Positions 32,460 through 43,613 of a DNA stretch of 64,000 nucleotides are shown piece by piece. The stretch is from Cymbidium sinense. Its lineage: Eukaryota; Streptophyta; Magnoliopsida; Asparagales; Orchidaceae. Under the pieces are notes generated by a model, which did no database searches, was not told where the DNA came from, and was given only the letters and a program-made list of their open reading frames with translations. Position numbers and translations under genes: made by a program. The DNA is taken from positions 69,646,443 through 69,710,442 of the forward strand of contig CM038229.1 of the NCBI GenBank assembly GCA_021442155.1, given 5' to 3'. Each line of letters begins with the position of its first letter. Within the stretch, counting starts at the first letter, position 1.

Positions 32460-35420
32460 GAGTACAGATGCAAATCACCCATCAAAACTAAGCGAACAGC
32501 TTCTAAATTATTCCTAATAGAAAGTCAGTCATAAATGATCTGTACCCTCCAAAGAGGTACAGAGAGTACAGATGCAAAAAAACTCACAGAAATCATCCAA
32601 GCAGTCATCAAATTGCTTCCATTGAAGTGCCCTAAACATTATCTCAAAAAATAGGCAAAATAAACTGGAAAAAGAAGTCTTAAAATGCTTTGTACCCTCC
32701 AAAGAGGTATAGAGAGTACAGATGCAAAAAAAATCCCAAAAATCATCCAAGCAGCCATCAAATTGCTTCCATTGGAGTGCCCTAAACATAATCTCAAGAA
32801 ACAGACAAAAAAAACTGGAAAAAGAAGTCCCTAAATGTTCTGTTCCCTCCAAAGAGGTACAGAGAGTACAGATGCAAAATACCCTAAATAAATCATCCAA
32901 GCAGCCATCAAATTGCTTCCATTGGAATGCCCTAAACATAATCTCAATAAACATGCAAAATAAACTGGAAAAAAAGACATAAATGATTTGTACCCTTAAA
33001 AGAGGTACAGAGAATATAGATGCAAAATACATCCCAGAAACCATCCAAACAGCTTTCAAATTGCTTCCATTGTAATGTAATGAACATTATCTCTAAAATC
33101 AGGCAAAATAAACTGGAAAAAAGGCCATAAATGATCTGTACCCTCATGAGAGGTACAGAGAGTATAAATACAAAATATCCCCTCAAACCATCCAAGCAGC
33201 TCCCAGATTGCTTCCATTGTAATGTAATGAACATTATTTCAAGAAACAGGCAAAATAAACTGGAAAAAGAAGTCCCTAAATGATCTGTACCCTCCAATGA
33301 GGTACAAAACAGATGCAAAATATCTCCCAGAAATCATCCAAACAGCCTCCAAATGCTTCTATTGGAATGCCCTAAACATAATCAAAAGAAGTAGGCAAAA
33401 AAAATTGGAAAATAAAGTCCTTAAATGCTCTGTACCCTCCAAAGAGATACAGAGAGTACAGATACAAAATACCCCAAATAAACCATCCAAGCAGCCATCA
33501 AAATACTTCTATTAGAATGCCCTAAACATAATCTCAATAAACAGGCAAAATAAACTGGAAAAAAGGACATAAATGATCTGTACCCTCCAAAGAGGTATAG
33601 AGAGTACAGATGAAAAATACCTCCCAGAAATCATCCAAACAGCTTTCAAATTGCTTCCATTATAATGTAATGAACATTATCTCTAAAATCAGTCAAAATA
33701 AACTGGAAAAAAGGTCATAAATGATCTGTACCCTCAGGAGAGGTATAGAGAGTACAGATGCAAAATACCCCCCCAAACCATCCAAGCAGCTCCCAGATTG
33801 CTTCCATTGTAATGTAATGAACATTATCTCAAGAAATAGGAAAAATAAATTGAAAAAAGAAATCCCTAAATGATCTGTACCCTCCAATGAGGTACAGAGA
33901 GTACAGATGTAAAATACCCCCTAGAAACCATCCAAACAACCTCCAAATGTTCTATTGGAATGCCCTAAACATAATCAAAAGAAGTAGGCAAAATAAATTG
34001 GAAAAAGAAGTCCCTAAATGCTCTGTACCCTCCAAAGAGGTATAAAGAGTACAGATACAAAATACCTTAAATAAATCATCCAAGCAGCCATCAAATTGCT
34101 TCCATTGGAATGCCCTAAACATAATCTCAATAAACAGACAAACTAAACTAGAAAAAAAGGACATAAATGATATGTATCCTTCAAAGAGGAACAGAGAGTA
34201 CAGATGCAAAATACCTCCCAGAAATCATCCAAATAGTTTTCAAATTGCTTCCATTATAATGTAATGAACATTATCTCTAGAATCAGACAAAATAAACTAG
34301 AAAAAAGGCCATAAATGATCTGTAACCTCAGGAGAGGTACAGAGAGTACAGATACAAAATACCCCCCCCCCAAACCATCCAAGCAGCTCCCAGATTGTTT
34401 CCATTGTAATATAATGAATATTATCTTAAAAAATAGGCAAAATAAACTGGAAAAAGAAGTCTCTAAATGATCTGTACCCTCCAATGAGGTACAGAGAGTA
34501 CAGATGCAAAATACCCCCCAGAAACTATCCAAACAGCCTCCAAATGCTTTCATTGGAATACCCTAAACATAATCAAAAGAAGTAGACAAAATAAACTAAA
34601 AAAAGAAGTCCATAAATGCTTTGTACCCTCCAAAGAGGTACAAAGAGTACAGATGCAAAATACCCCAAATAAATCATCCAAGCACCCATCAAATTGCTTC
34701 CATTATAATGCCTTAAACATAATCTCAATAAACAGGCAAAATAAACTGAAAAAAAGGCCATAAATGATTTGTACCCTCCAAAGAGGTACAGAGAGTACAG
34801 ATGCAAAATACCCCCTAGAAACCATCCAAACAGCCTTCAAATTACTTCCATTATAATGCTCTAAATATAATCTCAATAATTAGGCCAAAAGAAACTGAAA
34901 AAAGTCAGCCCTAAATTATCTGTACCCTCAGGAGAGGTACAGAGAGTACAGATGCAAAAAAAACTCCTAGAAATCATCTAAGCATCCATCAAATTGCTTC
35001 CATTGGAATGCCCCAAATATAATCTCAAGAAGAATGCAAGATAAAATGAAAAAAATTTACCCTAAATAATATGTACTCAAGAGAGGTACGAAGAGTACAG
35101 ATGCAAAATACCCCCAGAAACTATCCAAACAGCCTTCATATTGCTTTCATTGGAATGCCCTAAATATAATCTCAAGAAGAAGGCAAGATAAATTGAAAAA
35201 AGTAGTCCCTAAATGATCTGTACTCTCAAGAGAGGCACAGAGAGTACATATGCAAAAAAAAACCCCTGAAACCATCCAAACAGCCTCCAAATTGCTTACA
35301 TTTGAATGTAATGAACATAATCTCAAGAAACAGGCTAAATAAACTAGAAAAAAGCCCTAAATGCTATGTACCCTCGAGAGAGGTACAGAGAGTACAAATA
35401 CAAAATAACATATAAAAAAC
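32460..35420 (-). repeat. Tandem repeat array 2, inverted relative to array 1
   Basis: About 19 units of the same repeat as arrays 1a and 1b, in opposite orientation: CTGTACCCTCCAAAGAGGTA followed by CAGAGAGTACAGATGCAAAA, CATCCAAGCAGCCATCAAA and TTGCTTCCATTGGAATGCCC. A variant unit with GCAGCTCCCAGATTG occurs at 33196, 33786 and 34383, about 590-597 bp apart, so four units form a higher-order repeat. A run of nine or more C at about 34364 is a slippage tract. The array faces array 1b across 3.7 kb. Confidence 0.95.
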
Positions 35421-35780
35421 AACTAATCTTTCACTAGACAGTGAGAAGAACAGAGTAAACCTAAATTCATTTAAGTTCGGGAATGCACGTGTAAATACCT
35501 CATGTAGTCACCTACAATACCTCAATTTTTGATTCGCTTTATCACTAAGCAAAGGCCGAACGTGCGCCGATCAAGAATGGGAGCTAAGCTAAGAAAAAAT
35601 CCTTCGTCGAAAGAAAGCCCTAAATTATTCTGTGGCGAGGAATGTCGAATGACAATATCATCTCGTTCTTCTTCTCCCGCTTTTTGAATGACACGGGCCG
35701 GGTCGGGCCAGGGGAAGTGTAAACGGCATCGTGAATACGTCATCCCTTTACGCCGCTCGCCATTCGCTAACCGCTAAAAC
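35421..35780. other. Right flank of array 2
   Basis: Sequence turns GC-richer from about 35600. A minus-strand frame at 35522-35743 has no recognisable motif. I see no inverted-repeat terminus here by eye. Confidence 0.35.
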
Positions 35781-35790
35781 GGGGAAAAAA

Positions 35791-35930
35791 TACTGGACGT
35801 AATACGCGTCGGCCATGGATTGGAGTCCGCACGTAAAACTACGTGCAGACTCCGGACGTAATATTTTCTCCTTCACCAGAGCATAGCATTAAAAAGAAGG
35901 AGCCCTAATTATAGAGCCTCCCTATATAAT
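35791..35930 (+). promoter_or_regulatory. Palindrome and TATA-like box, possible promoter
   Basis: GGAGTCCGCACGTA at 35822-35835 and TACGTGCAGACTCC at 35840-35853 form a 14-bp stem with one mismatch and a 4-nt loop, containing two ACGT cores. GGACGTAATA occurs on both sides (about 35794 and 35855). A CTATATAATC box lies at about 35920. The ACGT cores are what plant bZIP factors bind, and the layout fits a promoter for the ORF at 36.1 kb, but nothing proves it. Confidence 0.4.
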
Positions 35931-36090
35931 CAACCCATAACATCAATCTTCCTGAAGCTATCACCGTCATTCACCGTATTCCAGCTATTATATGCGCATC
36001 ATCAACATCGATTAATTCCAAAATTAAACAAAAAGACAACCTTCACGGATTCCAGAATCGACTCACCTCAATAAAGAATCCATAGAAGGT

Positions 36091-36288
36091 TTGTCATTTA
36101 TTGCAGGTAGGTACAAAAAAATGGAAGTGGGCGTCAGCACTTACCGGTTCCATGACATCGCGAGATGGATGCGGCCGGCGCAGGGAGCCGGTACTTCGCC
36201 ATTGAACGATGCCTTGCCTTACGGAGATATCCTAGCCTTTTGGCCGGTGCGGAAAGCACTCCGATGCTCCCAATCACTGCAGCCATGA
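36091..36288 (+). CDS. Short hypothetical ORF in a GC-richer patch
   Basis: A 65-codon frame, function unknown, with possible start ATGGAAGTGGGC at 36121. Its base composition (near 55% GC in 36.13-36.29 kb) stands out from the AT-rich surroundings, and a TATA-like box lies 170-200 bp upstream. It reads MEVGVSTYRFHDIARWMRP, with no known domain. The antisense strand is also open over 62 codons. It may be a first exon, a transposon scrap or chance. Confidence 0.25.
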   Translation: MSFIAGRYKKMEVGVSTYRFHDIARWMRPAQGAGTSPLNDALPYGDILAFWPVRKALRCSQSLQP

Positions 36289-36592
36289 CTTCTGTATGAA
36301 TTGGAACGTTGAATAGCCCCACGGATTGCTGGTAGATTTAATTCCATTTTGCGTGACGCAGGTTATCAGTGAGAGCAGCCTGCGGTTTAGGATTTAAAGC
36401 TCCTCGTGGGACGCCAACCCAATGTTCAGGATTGCCATTTCTAAAGCAATTGGCCTATCGTGCTTCGCTGATTAATGCTGTGTTACCGATTATTTGGTAT
36501 CTTTATGTACTAAATATCTTTTTAAAAAAATGCACTATTTTAAGAAATGAGCCTTTCTTGAGAATTTTAAAATTATTTTTTTAAAAATGTTT

Positions 36593-36606
36593 ATTCATCA
36601 ATCTTT
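36593..36606. repeat. L1 target-site duplication, left copy
   Basis: ATTCATCAATCTTT abuts the poly(T) that represents the poly(A) tail of the minus-strand L1, and recurs at 42153-42166 at the 5' end of the element. Confidence 0.9.
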
Positions 36607-37180
36607 TTTTTGGAAAATTGTTAAGGGCATTTGCCCAATTCATTCCAAAGTATAATGAGGTTACATGTATGAAGGAAAAAACTACAAGTTACAGAAATTA
36701 GTAGAACTACAAAAACTAACAAAGAAAGCACCTACATAGAGGCCTTTCCAAGGAAAAACTAAAGACTGGAACAAATGTCTAATGCTTCTGAAATAAAAGA
36801 GCTGAACTTATGCTGGAATCCAGCAGAAATTGCAATATTGCCTAAGCACATAGACTTCCAAAGAAAAGAAAAAGCATGGCGAGAAATGTAATTCTTAACG
36901 TAAAGAGCTGGACTCAGACTCAAAACCAGTATGAACTAAAGCAGCCAGATCACCGATAGCACTTCACCAAAAAGTAAATTGATTGATTGAGAGCCTATGG
37001 TTACCTTCATAGCCTTCCGATGGGAACCACAGAAAAAAGATGATAACCAGGTTGCTTTGAGTGTCATCCAACAGGACTCTCCAATTGATAAATGCTGCAG
37101 TCATCATCATCCAGATTTTACCCGATGAACGAGCCTTTGAAGATCATGGGGGGATGTAGAGGGGGGAGAAGAAGAGGCGA
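36607..37180 (-). other. L1 3' untranslated region
   Basis: Non-coding sequence between the ORF2 stop and the A-tail of the element. Confidence 0.7.
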
Positions 37181-37181
37181 A

Positions 37182-38203
37182 TTAACGGACTATACCCACC
37201 AACCAACTTTGAATAGATTGCTTAACAGAGGGGGGCCATTTATCTTTAATTTTCCACCTTGAGACTTTATACCCAATTCGATTTTTTATTTGAAACATAA
37301 GAGCTTGGGTACTAGAAGAGGTAGCTGCAAATAGCATACTATTTCTTTCTTTCCATATTGAATAAACCGATAATAAGATAATGCAAATACTTGATAGATT
37401 TGTGTAAATGGATATCCACATTACCCAATATTTGCTTGTGGTTGAATTAAGAAGGAAGAATTTCCCATTAGGTAGAAGATTTCTGATGATATTCATTGAA
37501 AATGGGCATTCAAAAAATAAATGATTGTGGGATTCAATTGAGTTTTGGCAAAAATAGCACAGCAGAGCCGAGCCTATACCTCTTTTTGCAAGCACATCTG
37601 ATGTCTTAAGGCATCCCAAATAGGCCATCCAACAATATAGGGCATAATTTAAAGCACTCCCTTTAAACCAGATTTCTCTATACCAGCTTGTATGAGATGA
37701 GCTATCAAAAAGAGCAGATTTAAAAAGTCTGTTAGAAGGATTTTTATCCCCCTCCCAAGAAATCCAATCAGTTCCTCCAAATATTTGCACACAATTTATT
37801 TTATCCAGCACTAATGAGAATTCATGATGTGAGGCCCAGGGAAGGCACCACTTCCCATTTATAATAAGAGAATTAACTTTAGCATCCAAAGGAAGACCCA
37901 GCAAGCTGAATTTGTTGCCCCCCATTAGCGAAAAAATCTGTTATCACACCAAGGATCACGATAAAGGGACAAGGAGCTCCCATCACCAACATTAAATTTA
38001 AACTTAGCCTTAAACCTTAGAGCTATGCATCTCAGTTCTTTCCAAAAGGAAGAAACCCTATGATTAGAAAGCTCCCAAACAACACAATATTTATTTTCCA
38101 ACCAGCTAGCTACAAGGGACTCTTTCTTAAGTATCTTCCATAGCATTTTTAGTTTACTCAAAGAGTTAAGAGCAGCAGCAGAGAGGAGACCGGACCCCCC
38201 CAT
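37182..38203 (-). pseudogene. L1 ORF2 C-terminal region with zf-RVT
   Basis: The fragments at 37925-38203 and 37182-37925 carry the post-RT region: SLSKLKMLWKILKKESLVAS, VGDGSSLSLYRDPWC, and the zf-RVT block WFKGSALNYALYCWMAYLG, LCYFCQNSIESHNHLFFECP. A frame break lies at about 37925. The protein would end with VSRWKIKDKWPPS near the stop at 37182. Confidence 0.9.
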
Positions 38204-38368
38204 ATCCCTTGGAAGAGTAATTTTAGACCATGAAATAGTGTGTAGTTTTTTAAAACCTCCATTATGATAAAAGAAATTTGAGGTGAAGGAATCTAGCTTC
38301 TTTAATATGCTTTTAGGGATGGAAATAGATCTAAACCAATAGGTTAGAAGATTGTTCTGATGATCTAA

Positions 38369-39298
38369 TTAATGATACCTCCCACCAAGTGAAAGGAATT
38401 TGCATTTCCACCAACCATCTATTGAGTTTATCGAAAGAGTGTTGAAATGTGCCACTTTAATTTGGCCTGCCACTAAAGGAAGACCAAGGTAGGTAAAGGG
38501 CAGAGATCCTCTCATGATTTTAAGGTGCTGGTCAAGATATCCCACCCTAGTAGATTCATTTGAAAAATAAATGATAGATTTCTCCTGATTGATATTTAAT
38601 CCCATATAAGAATTTAAAGCCTCAAGACATCCTAATAGAGAGGAGAGAGTAGAATGATTAGCTTTACCCATAGTAAGAAGATCGTCAGCAAAAAGTAGAT
38701 GTGAAACTTTGCAGGACCCCACTGTGAAAGGATTATAAAGCTTGAGATTCACTTCTCTGTCCAGCAAACAAGAGAAGGTGTCTATGGCAATGGTAAATAG
38801 AAAGGGGGAAAGGGGACATCCCTGCCTCAGACCAGTGGTTGACATAAAGCAACCCTTAATTTCTCCATTAAGGACCACAGAGAATGGGACATCTTCTATG
38901 CATGCCTCCACCCATTTTACAAATCGCATTGGAAAGCCTTTAGCCAACATCCTATGAATTAGAGATTTACGATTAATAGAGTCAAATGCTTTCCACGAGA
39001 TCAAGTTTAGAAACAAACTCTGTTGTTTATCTCCTTAGATATTTCATTTGCCATAGCCAAGCAATGCAATATCTCTTCCCTTTATGAAAGGCGATGGATT
39101 AATAAGTGATGGAAGGGATTTCTTTAATCGATTGGCCAATACCTTTGCTATAACCTTATAGAAGAAATTGCAAAGAGAGATCGGCCTGAAGTCAGAAATG
39201 TAGCTCGAATGATTCACCTTAGGTATAAGAGCTAGTAGAGTGTGCTTGAAACATCTCGGCAGTTTAGATGAAGTGAAAAAATAATGTACAGCTTTCAT
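38369..39298 (-). pseudogene. L1 ORF2 reverse transcriptase
   Basis: Two frames give HTLLALIPKVNHSSYISDFR, PISLCNFFYKVIAKVLANRL, then after a break near 39.03 kb SWKAFDSINRKSL, TGLRQGCPLSPFLFTIAID, SHLLFADDLLTMGKA (catalytic FADD, about 38.69 kb) and FTYLGLPL. All seven RT blocks are recognisable. The stop near 39.04 kb and the frameshift around 38.37 kb separate it from the zf-RVT region. Confidence 0.93.
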
Positions 39299-39999
39299 GA
39301 ATTATTTCCCGGTAATTTCTCATGTTGATAAGAAAAACTTGGAATTAAAGCCATCGTGGAGCTTTGTTTTCATTTATGCTTTTAATTGCAGAAAATTTCC
39401 TTGTCACTTATTTCAGCCTCAAGATCTTCAACCTGCCATAAAGGGACAGATTCTCCCAAAGGGAGATCCAAGGAGTGCCATGTATTAGCATAATTACGTT
39501 ATAGAGAAGAATAAAACTTACATATCTCCTCCATAGATTCTCGATTTACCAACAATTTGTGTGTAATTCCCTTATTAAATTAGCATTCTTCCTTTCTTTT
39601 ATGGAACTATACAGAAATTTCAGATCATCTTCAGAATGAGTTAACCAGTGAACTTTATCCCTTTGCTTTACCCACATGTTCTCCTTTCGAACAAATCAGA
39701 ATATTTAAGATTTGACTCCTTTACCTCCTGAATATAAGATCGGTTATCAGGATCCTGTTCTAATTTGGAACAAGCCTCTAATTGATCTCTTTTTGCCAGA
39801 ATAATTTGTGATTGGAGAGAGCAAGGATCCCACTATCTACGCTTAAAAGCTTTTTTAACATTTGCCAACTTCCTAGAAAGCACAAATAAGGGGTCTCCAG
39901 AGATATAAATATTCCAAGCTTCAATAGTGACTTGAGCAAAATCAGGATAAATGGACCAATAATTCCTAAACATAAATCTATGAGAAATAGAAGGAACTT

Positions 40000-40710
40000 A
40001 CTTGGCAATTGTTATAAGAGGAGAGTGATCGGAAGAGAGGGAGGGGGGAACTTTGTAAAAGGAACTAGGGTAAAAATCTAGCCCAGGGGTTGCATAAAAC
40101 TCTATCCAAACTTGGAGAAGATCGGTTTAGATACGGATTGGACCATGTAAAGAAACACCTAGAAGGAAGGTCCAACAACTCAGTCATTCAAACATCCCTT
40201 GAATTCCAGTGTGTGATTAAGAGATAAAGGATTACCACCAGATTTCTCCTTACTAACCAGACAACAATTGAAATCACCCATTACAATCCAAGGCCCTGCA
40301 GATTCAGTTGCAATGGACCTCAATGAACTCCAAAGAGATACTCGAGAATGAACATCATTCTCAGCATAGACACAAGACATCAAAAAAGATACACCTCCGG
40401 TTAGAGTAACTTTGCCATGAATAAGTTGAGATGTTTTTAAGATAGGTACAAAATCAAGCCTACTGGAATCCCATTTAATCCATATACGACCTCCCGATAT
40501 TATTTCAAAGTTAGAACAACTAGATTCGAAAGGAAATAGATTGAATTTCTTCAGAGAGAAGGGGTTAAGCAAGAGCTCAGAATTGACCTTTGTTTCAAGA
40601 AGACACAGAATATCTATACAATATTCTTGGATTAACCACTTACAGTCCCGAATCTGGCCCTCAGCAGAAAGCCCGCGTACATTCCAGCTACCTAAGACTG
40701 AAAAAATCAT
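40000..40710 (-). pseudogene. L1 ORF2 endonuclease domain
   Basis: The frame begins SVLGSWNVRGLSAEGQIRDC, continues DILCLLETKVNS and WIVMGDFNCCL, and beyond a frame break near 40.18 kb shows SSDHSPL at about 40.02 kb. N, E, GDFN and SDH are the catalytic positions of apurinic-type (EEP) endonucleases, which nick the target DNA to prime reverse transcription. Confidence 0.9.
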
Positions 40711-40904
40711 TGAGAAGATGAAGAGGAGGGCTTTTTGCCCTTTTTCTGCTTTCCTTTATTGGTAGAAGGGGTAGTATTCTTTTCCCCATTGGGTGGAGCC
40801 TTCCCTGGAGTGTTTGGAGTTTTACCTCACGATTTTAATAGCTCGAATCGGTTAGGAGAATTGGCAGCAGATCTAGTTAAGACACCTGAAGCCAAATACT
40901 CAAT

Positions 40905-41946
40905 TTATTGTTCCAATGATTGGTCATTATCTATGAACTCCTCATTTAACACAGAATTTGCATCAAGTTCTGTGACATCCTCAATATGGGGAGAAGGGAT
41001 TGGCGGTTGATTAAGATTGGATGTTAACAAGTTCTGAGCAGAGAGTTTTGGGTTGGCAATTGGTTCCAGACTTGGGTTCTTTAACAGAGAAGTATTTAGG
41101 GATACACCATCAGATTGAGAGGTTTTCTTAAGACCTCGAGCACTACCTCTAGAGTTGGGATGAGCTATATTTTGCTCTCTGGGAGCTACCTGGTTTTGAG
41201 GGCATTTGTTCTCAGCATGAGAGAAGGACTGACACTTAGTACAACACGAAGGTTTCCAATCGTATATGACTGCTTGATCAAACTTCATGCCGTTCAGGTT
41301 TATGGGGATTGAAGCTGGAAGAATAGAAGATGTATTTATTTGCACGCAGATTCTTGCAAATGTAATACGAGCTTTAGATGCTGTAAGGTTGTCCACTGCC
41401 AATGGTATACCAATCTGACTAGCCACCTTTGAGAATCCTTTTTCATTCCAGCAACATAAAGGAAAATTAGGAAGCTTGATCCAGAGAGGAATCTCAAAAA
41501 TTTATTCTTTAGAGGGTCTAAAATTCCATTTCCATTGCTGAAAAATGAATGGCCTGCCATTGAGGAAGCATGGACCGTTATCCCACACGATATTATAGTT
41601 TTCCTTGAGAAGAGAAAGAAGTCCCCTTCCAAGGTTAGCAACTCCATATTCCCTTTGAATTTCATTTTTTTTTTCGCAGTGAACCATAGAAACGACCTTT
41701 TCCTATCGCATGCCCTACTAAAGACATATCCCACTCTTTTTCCGATAAATCCTCTTCAGAGAAACTCACTTCAGAAGAATCGGGAGGAATAAAGGATAGA
41801 GATAAAGATTTGCTCTTGTCATTCTGAGCAATAAGGAGCTCCTTCCAATTAGAAGGAGGCAGTCAATCGATCTCTTACCAAGGAGAGAGGGGTTTGAAGA
41901 GGAAGAGTTCAAAGGGGGGAAGGTTTGATTAAAGGCTCTCCATTAG
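40905..41946 (-). pseudogene. L1 ORF1 (DUF4283/zf-CCHC_4-type)
   Basis: From MASNGEPL at about 41946 the frame is broken, then the fragments at 41336-41734 and 40905-41426 read GIPLAVDNLTASKARITFAR, ICVQI and DWKPSCCTKCQSFSHAENKC. The last is a C-x2-C-x4-H-x4-C knuckle. This is the domain layout of plant L1 ORF1, which binds element RNA. A frameshift near 41.4 kb joins the two parts. Confidence 0.88.
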
Positions 41947-42152
41947 AAGCCATAATGAACAAAGCGTTAGGACCGACCTCCAAGAAGAAGCAGGTCACAA
42001 AGGGATCTAGTGGAGAAAAGGGAAAAAAGTGGAAAGATGGATTCGCTGAGCTGCAGAGAGAAAGGAGAACTTACCTTGAAGGAACCCTAGCTGTCGTCTC
42101 ATTCGGAGCTTGGTCTCAGAGGGTTCTGTTCAATTAAAGATTCTCTCATCCC

Positions 42153-42166
42153 ATTCATCAATCTTT
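42153..42166. repeat. L1 target-site duplication, right copy
   Basis: ATTCATCAATCTTT, identical to the copy at 36593-36606, marks the 5' end of the L1. Confidence 0.9.
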
Positions 42167-42652
42167 ACTCTTTATTATTTATGATTTCAGATTTAGTAAT
42201 ATATCTTTCAAATACTTGAGTATTCATGTTTATATAAAAAACTTAGTATGAGTGATTATCAACTCATTTTAGCATATGAATTGTTCGATGGAAATAATTT
42301 TTCTTTTAGTGAAAGATTTTAATTAAGTAATTTCTTCGTAAATAATCTTCTCTTCTTTTAGCTTAGAGCAACAACTATTCTTAAAGATTCCCTTAAAATC
42401 ATAAACAGTCATATAAATAAATATTTATTCAATAATGAGAATGAATGAAAGCTCTAAATCTTCACGTAGAACCTACTTAAATCATATTTCTTGAGTTAAA
42501 ATTATTTGAGAATTTTACTATGAGAATTCTCTTGTTAGCAAAAAGTAGAGCAATTCTTTTTCAAGCCTAATATATGCTACTCCCACTTCATTCAATCATT
42601 ATTGGTGTTATCTCAAACCTTCCCCTACTCTTTCTAGCTTAATTAAATGCCA

Positions 42653-42722
<70 letters not shown>
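42653..42722. repeat. (ATT)n microsatellite
   Basis: About 23 uninterrupted ATT triplets. Confidence 0.98.
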
Positions 42723-42729
42723 GGAGGGG

Positions 42730-43480
42730 GAGACACAATTCACTGGAAGGAATGGAAAGTCTTGCTTCTTTTGATGCAAAGAATTTATTTTAGTTTTTTC
42801 GAGAGCTGAATATGAAATGGGCTAATTTTCTTTATTTTTTTTATTTTTGTTTAAAGAAGACTATTGTGGAACTTTATCATCATGAATTAAGCATCCCTTC
42901 TCTTTATGTCTAAAGCAAGGTTGTTAAGAATAATGTAATAATAACATCTTTATTAAATATTTTTATGTAACTTATATGTAACATCTCGCCAAATTGGAAA
43001 TTCTTCTTTATGCCTCTGTAAATTAGGTTCTTCAACATAAGAACTCTCATCATCATAAAAAAAATGGTGCATAAATTTTATCGCATCTCTATGGGACTTA
43101 TCATGGCTATCATTTGAGAAAAGAAGAACAATAAAATACATAGCATCACTCCTATTGACACTTGTCACACTTGATTTTAATTTGAGTAATATATATGATA
43201 AATAAAAAAAACTCTAAATAAAAATACTCTGACAAATGAGACGATGAAATTGATGTTTTCATTCAATGCTAGATAGTCATATGTATCACATACTTTCTTT
43301 GTGATGATTCTATGATGGTCACTATCCTTGCATATTAATTGACCTTGAGTTTTTAGTATTTCATATTGACCTTACTAGTTTGATTGAGGTTGATTTATTA
43401 CTGTTATTAATTACTAATCATTATATGCATTTATTTTGCTTATTTCTTAAGTTTAACACTATTATAAGTAGGTTGAATGA
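42730..43480. other. Intergenic AT-rich sequence
   Basis: No recognisable ORF, repeat or RNA gene. Confidence 0.4.
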
Positions 43481-43483
43481 AAT

Positions 43484-43613
<130 letters not shown>

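Larger units (their letters stand above)
36607..42152 (-). mobile_element. Nearly full-length L1-type LINE
   Basis: A 5.5-kb minus-strand non-LTR retrotransposon with ORF1 (nucleic-acid-binding, CCHC), endonuclease, reverse transcriptase and zf-RVT region in the expected order. It is flanked by a perfect 14-bp duplication ATTCATCAATCTTT and ends in a short A-tail (T run at 36604-36611 on the plus strand). Frameshifts and stops disrupt both ORFs, so it is not active, but the intact duplication shows the borders are original. Confidence 0.93.

Noticed and set aside
27723..33059. Long repetitive open frames (for example 161 codons at 27723 and 176 codons on the minus strand at 32529) that look like a protein of 49-residue repeats
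   Set aside because: They arise because the DNA repeat is close to a multiple of three; frames are open on both strands and in several phases, and no start, promoter or domain supports translation.
24540..35420. Regularly spaced palindromic repeats, superficially CRISPR-like
   Set aside because: The genome is eukaryotic, the whole unit including the supposed spacer is repeated, and there are no cas genes.
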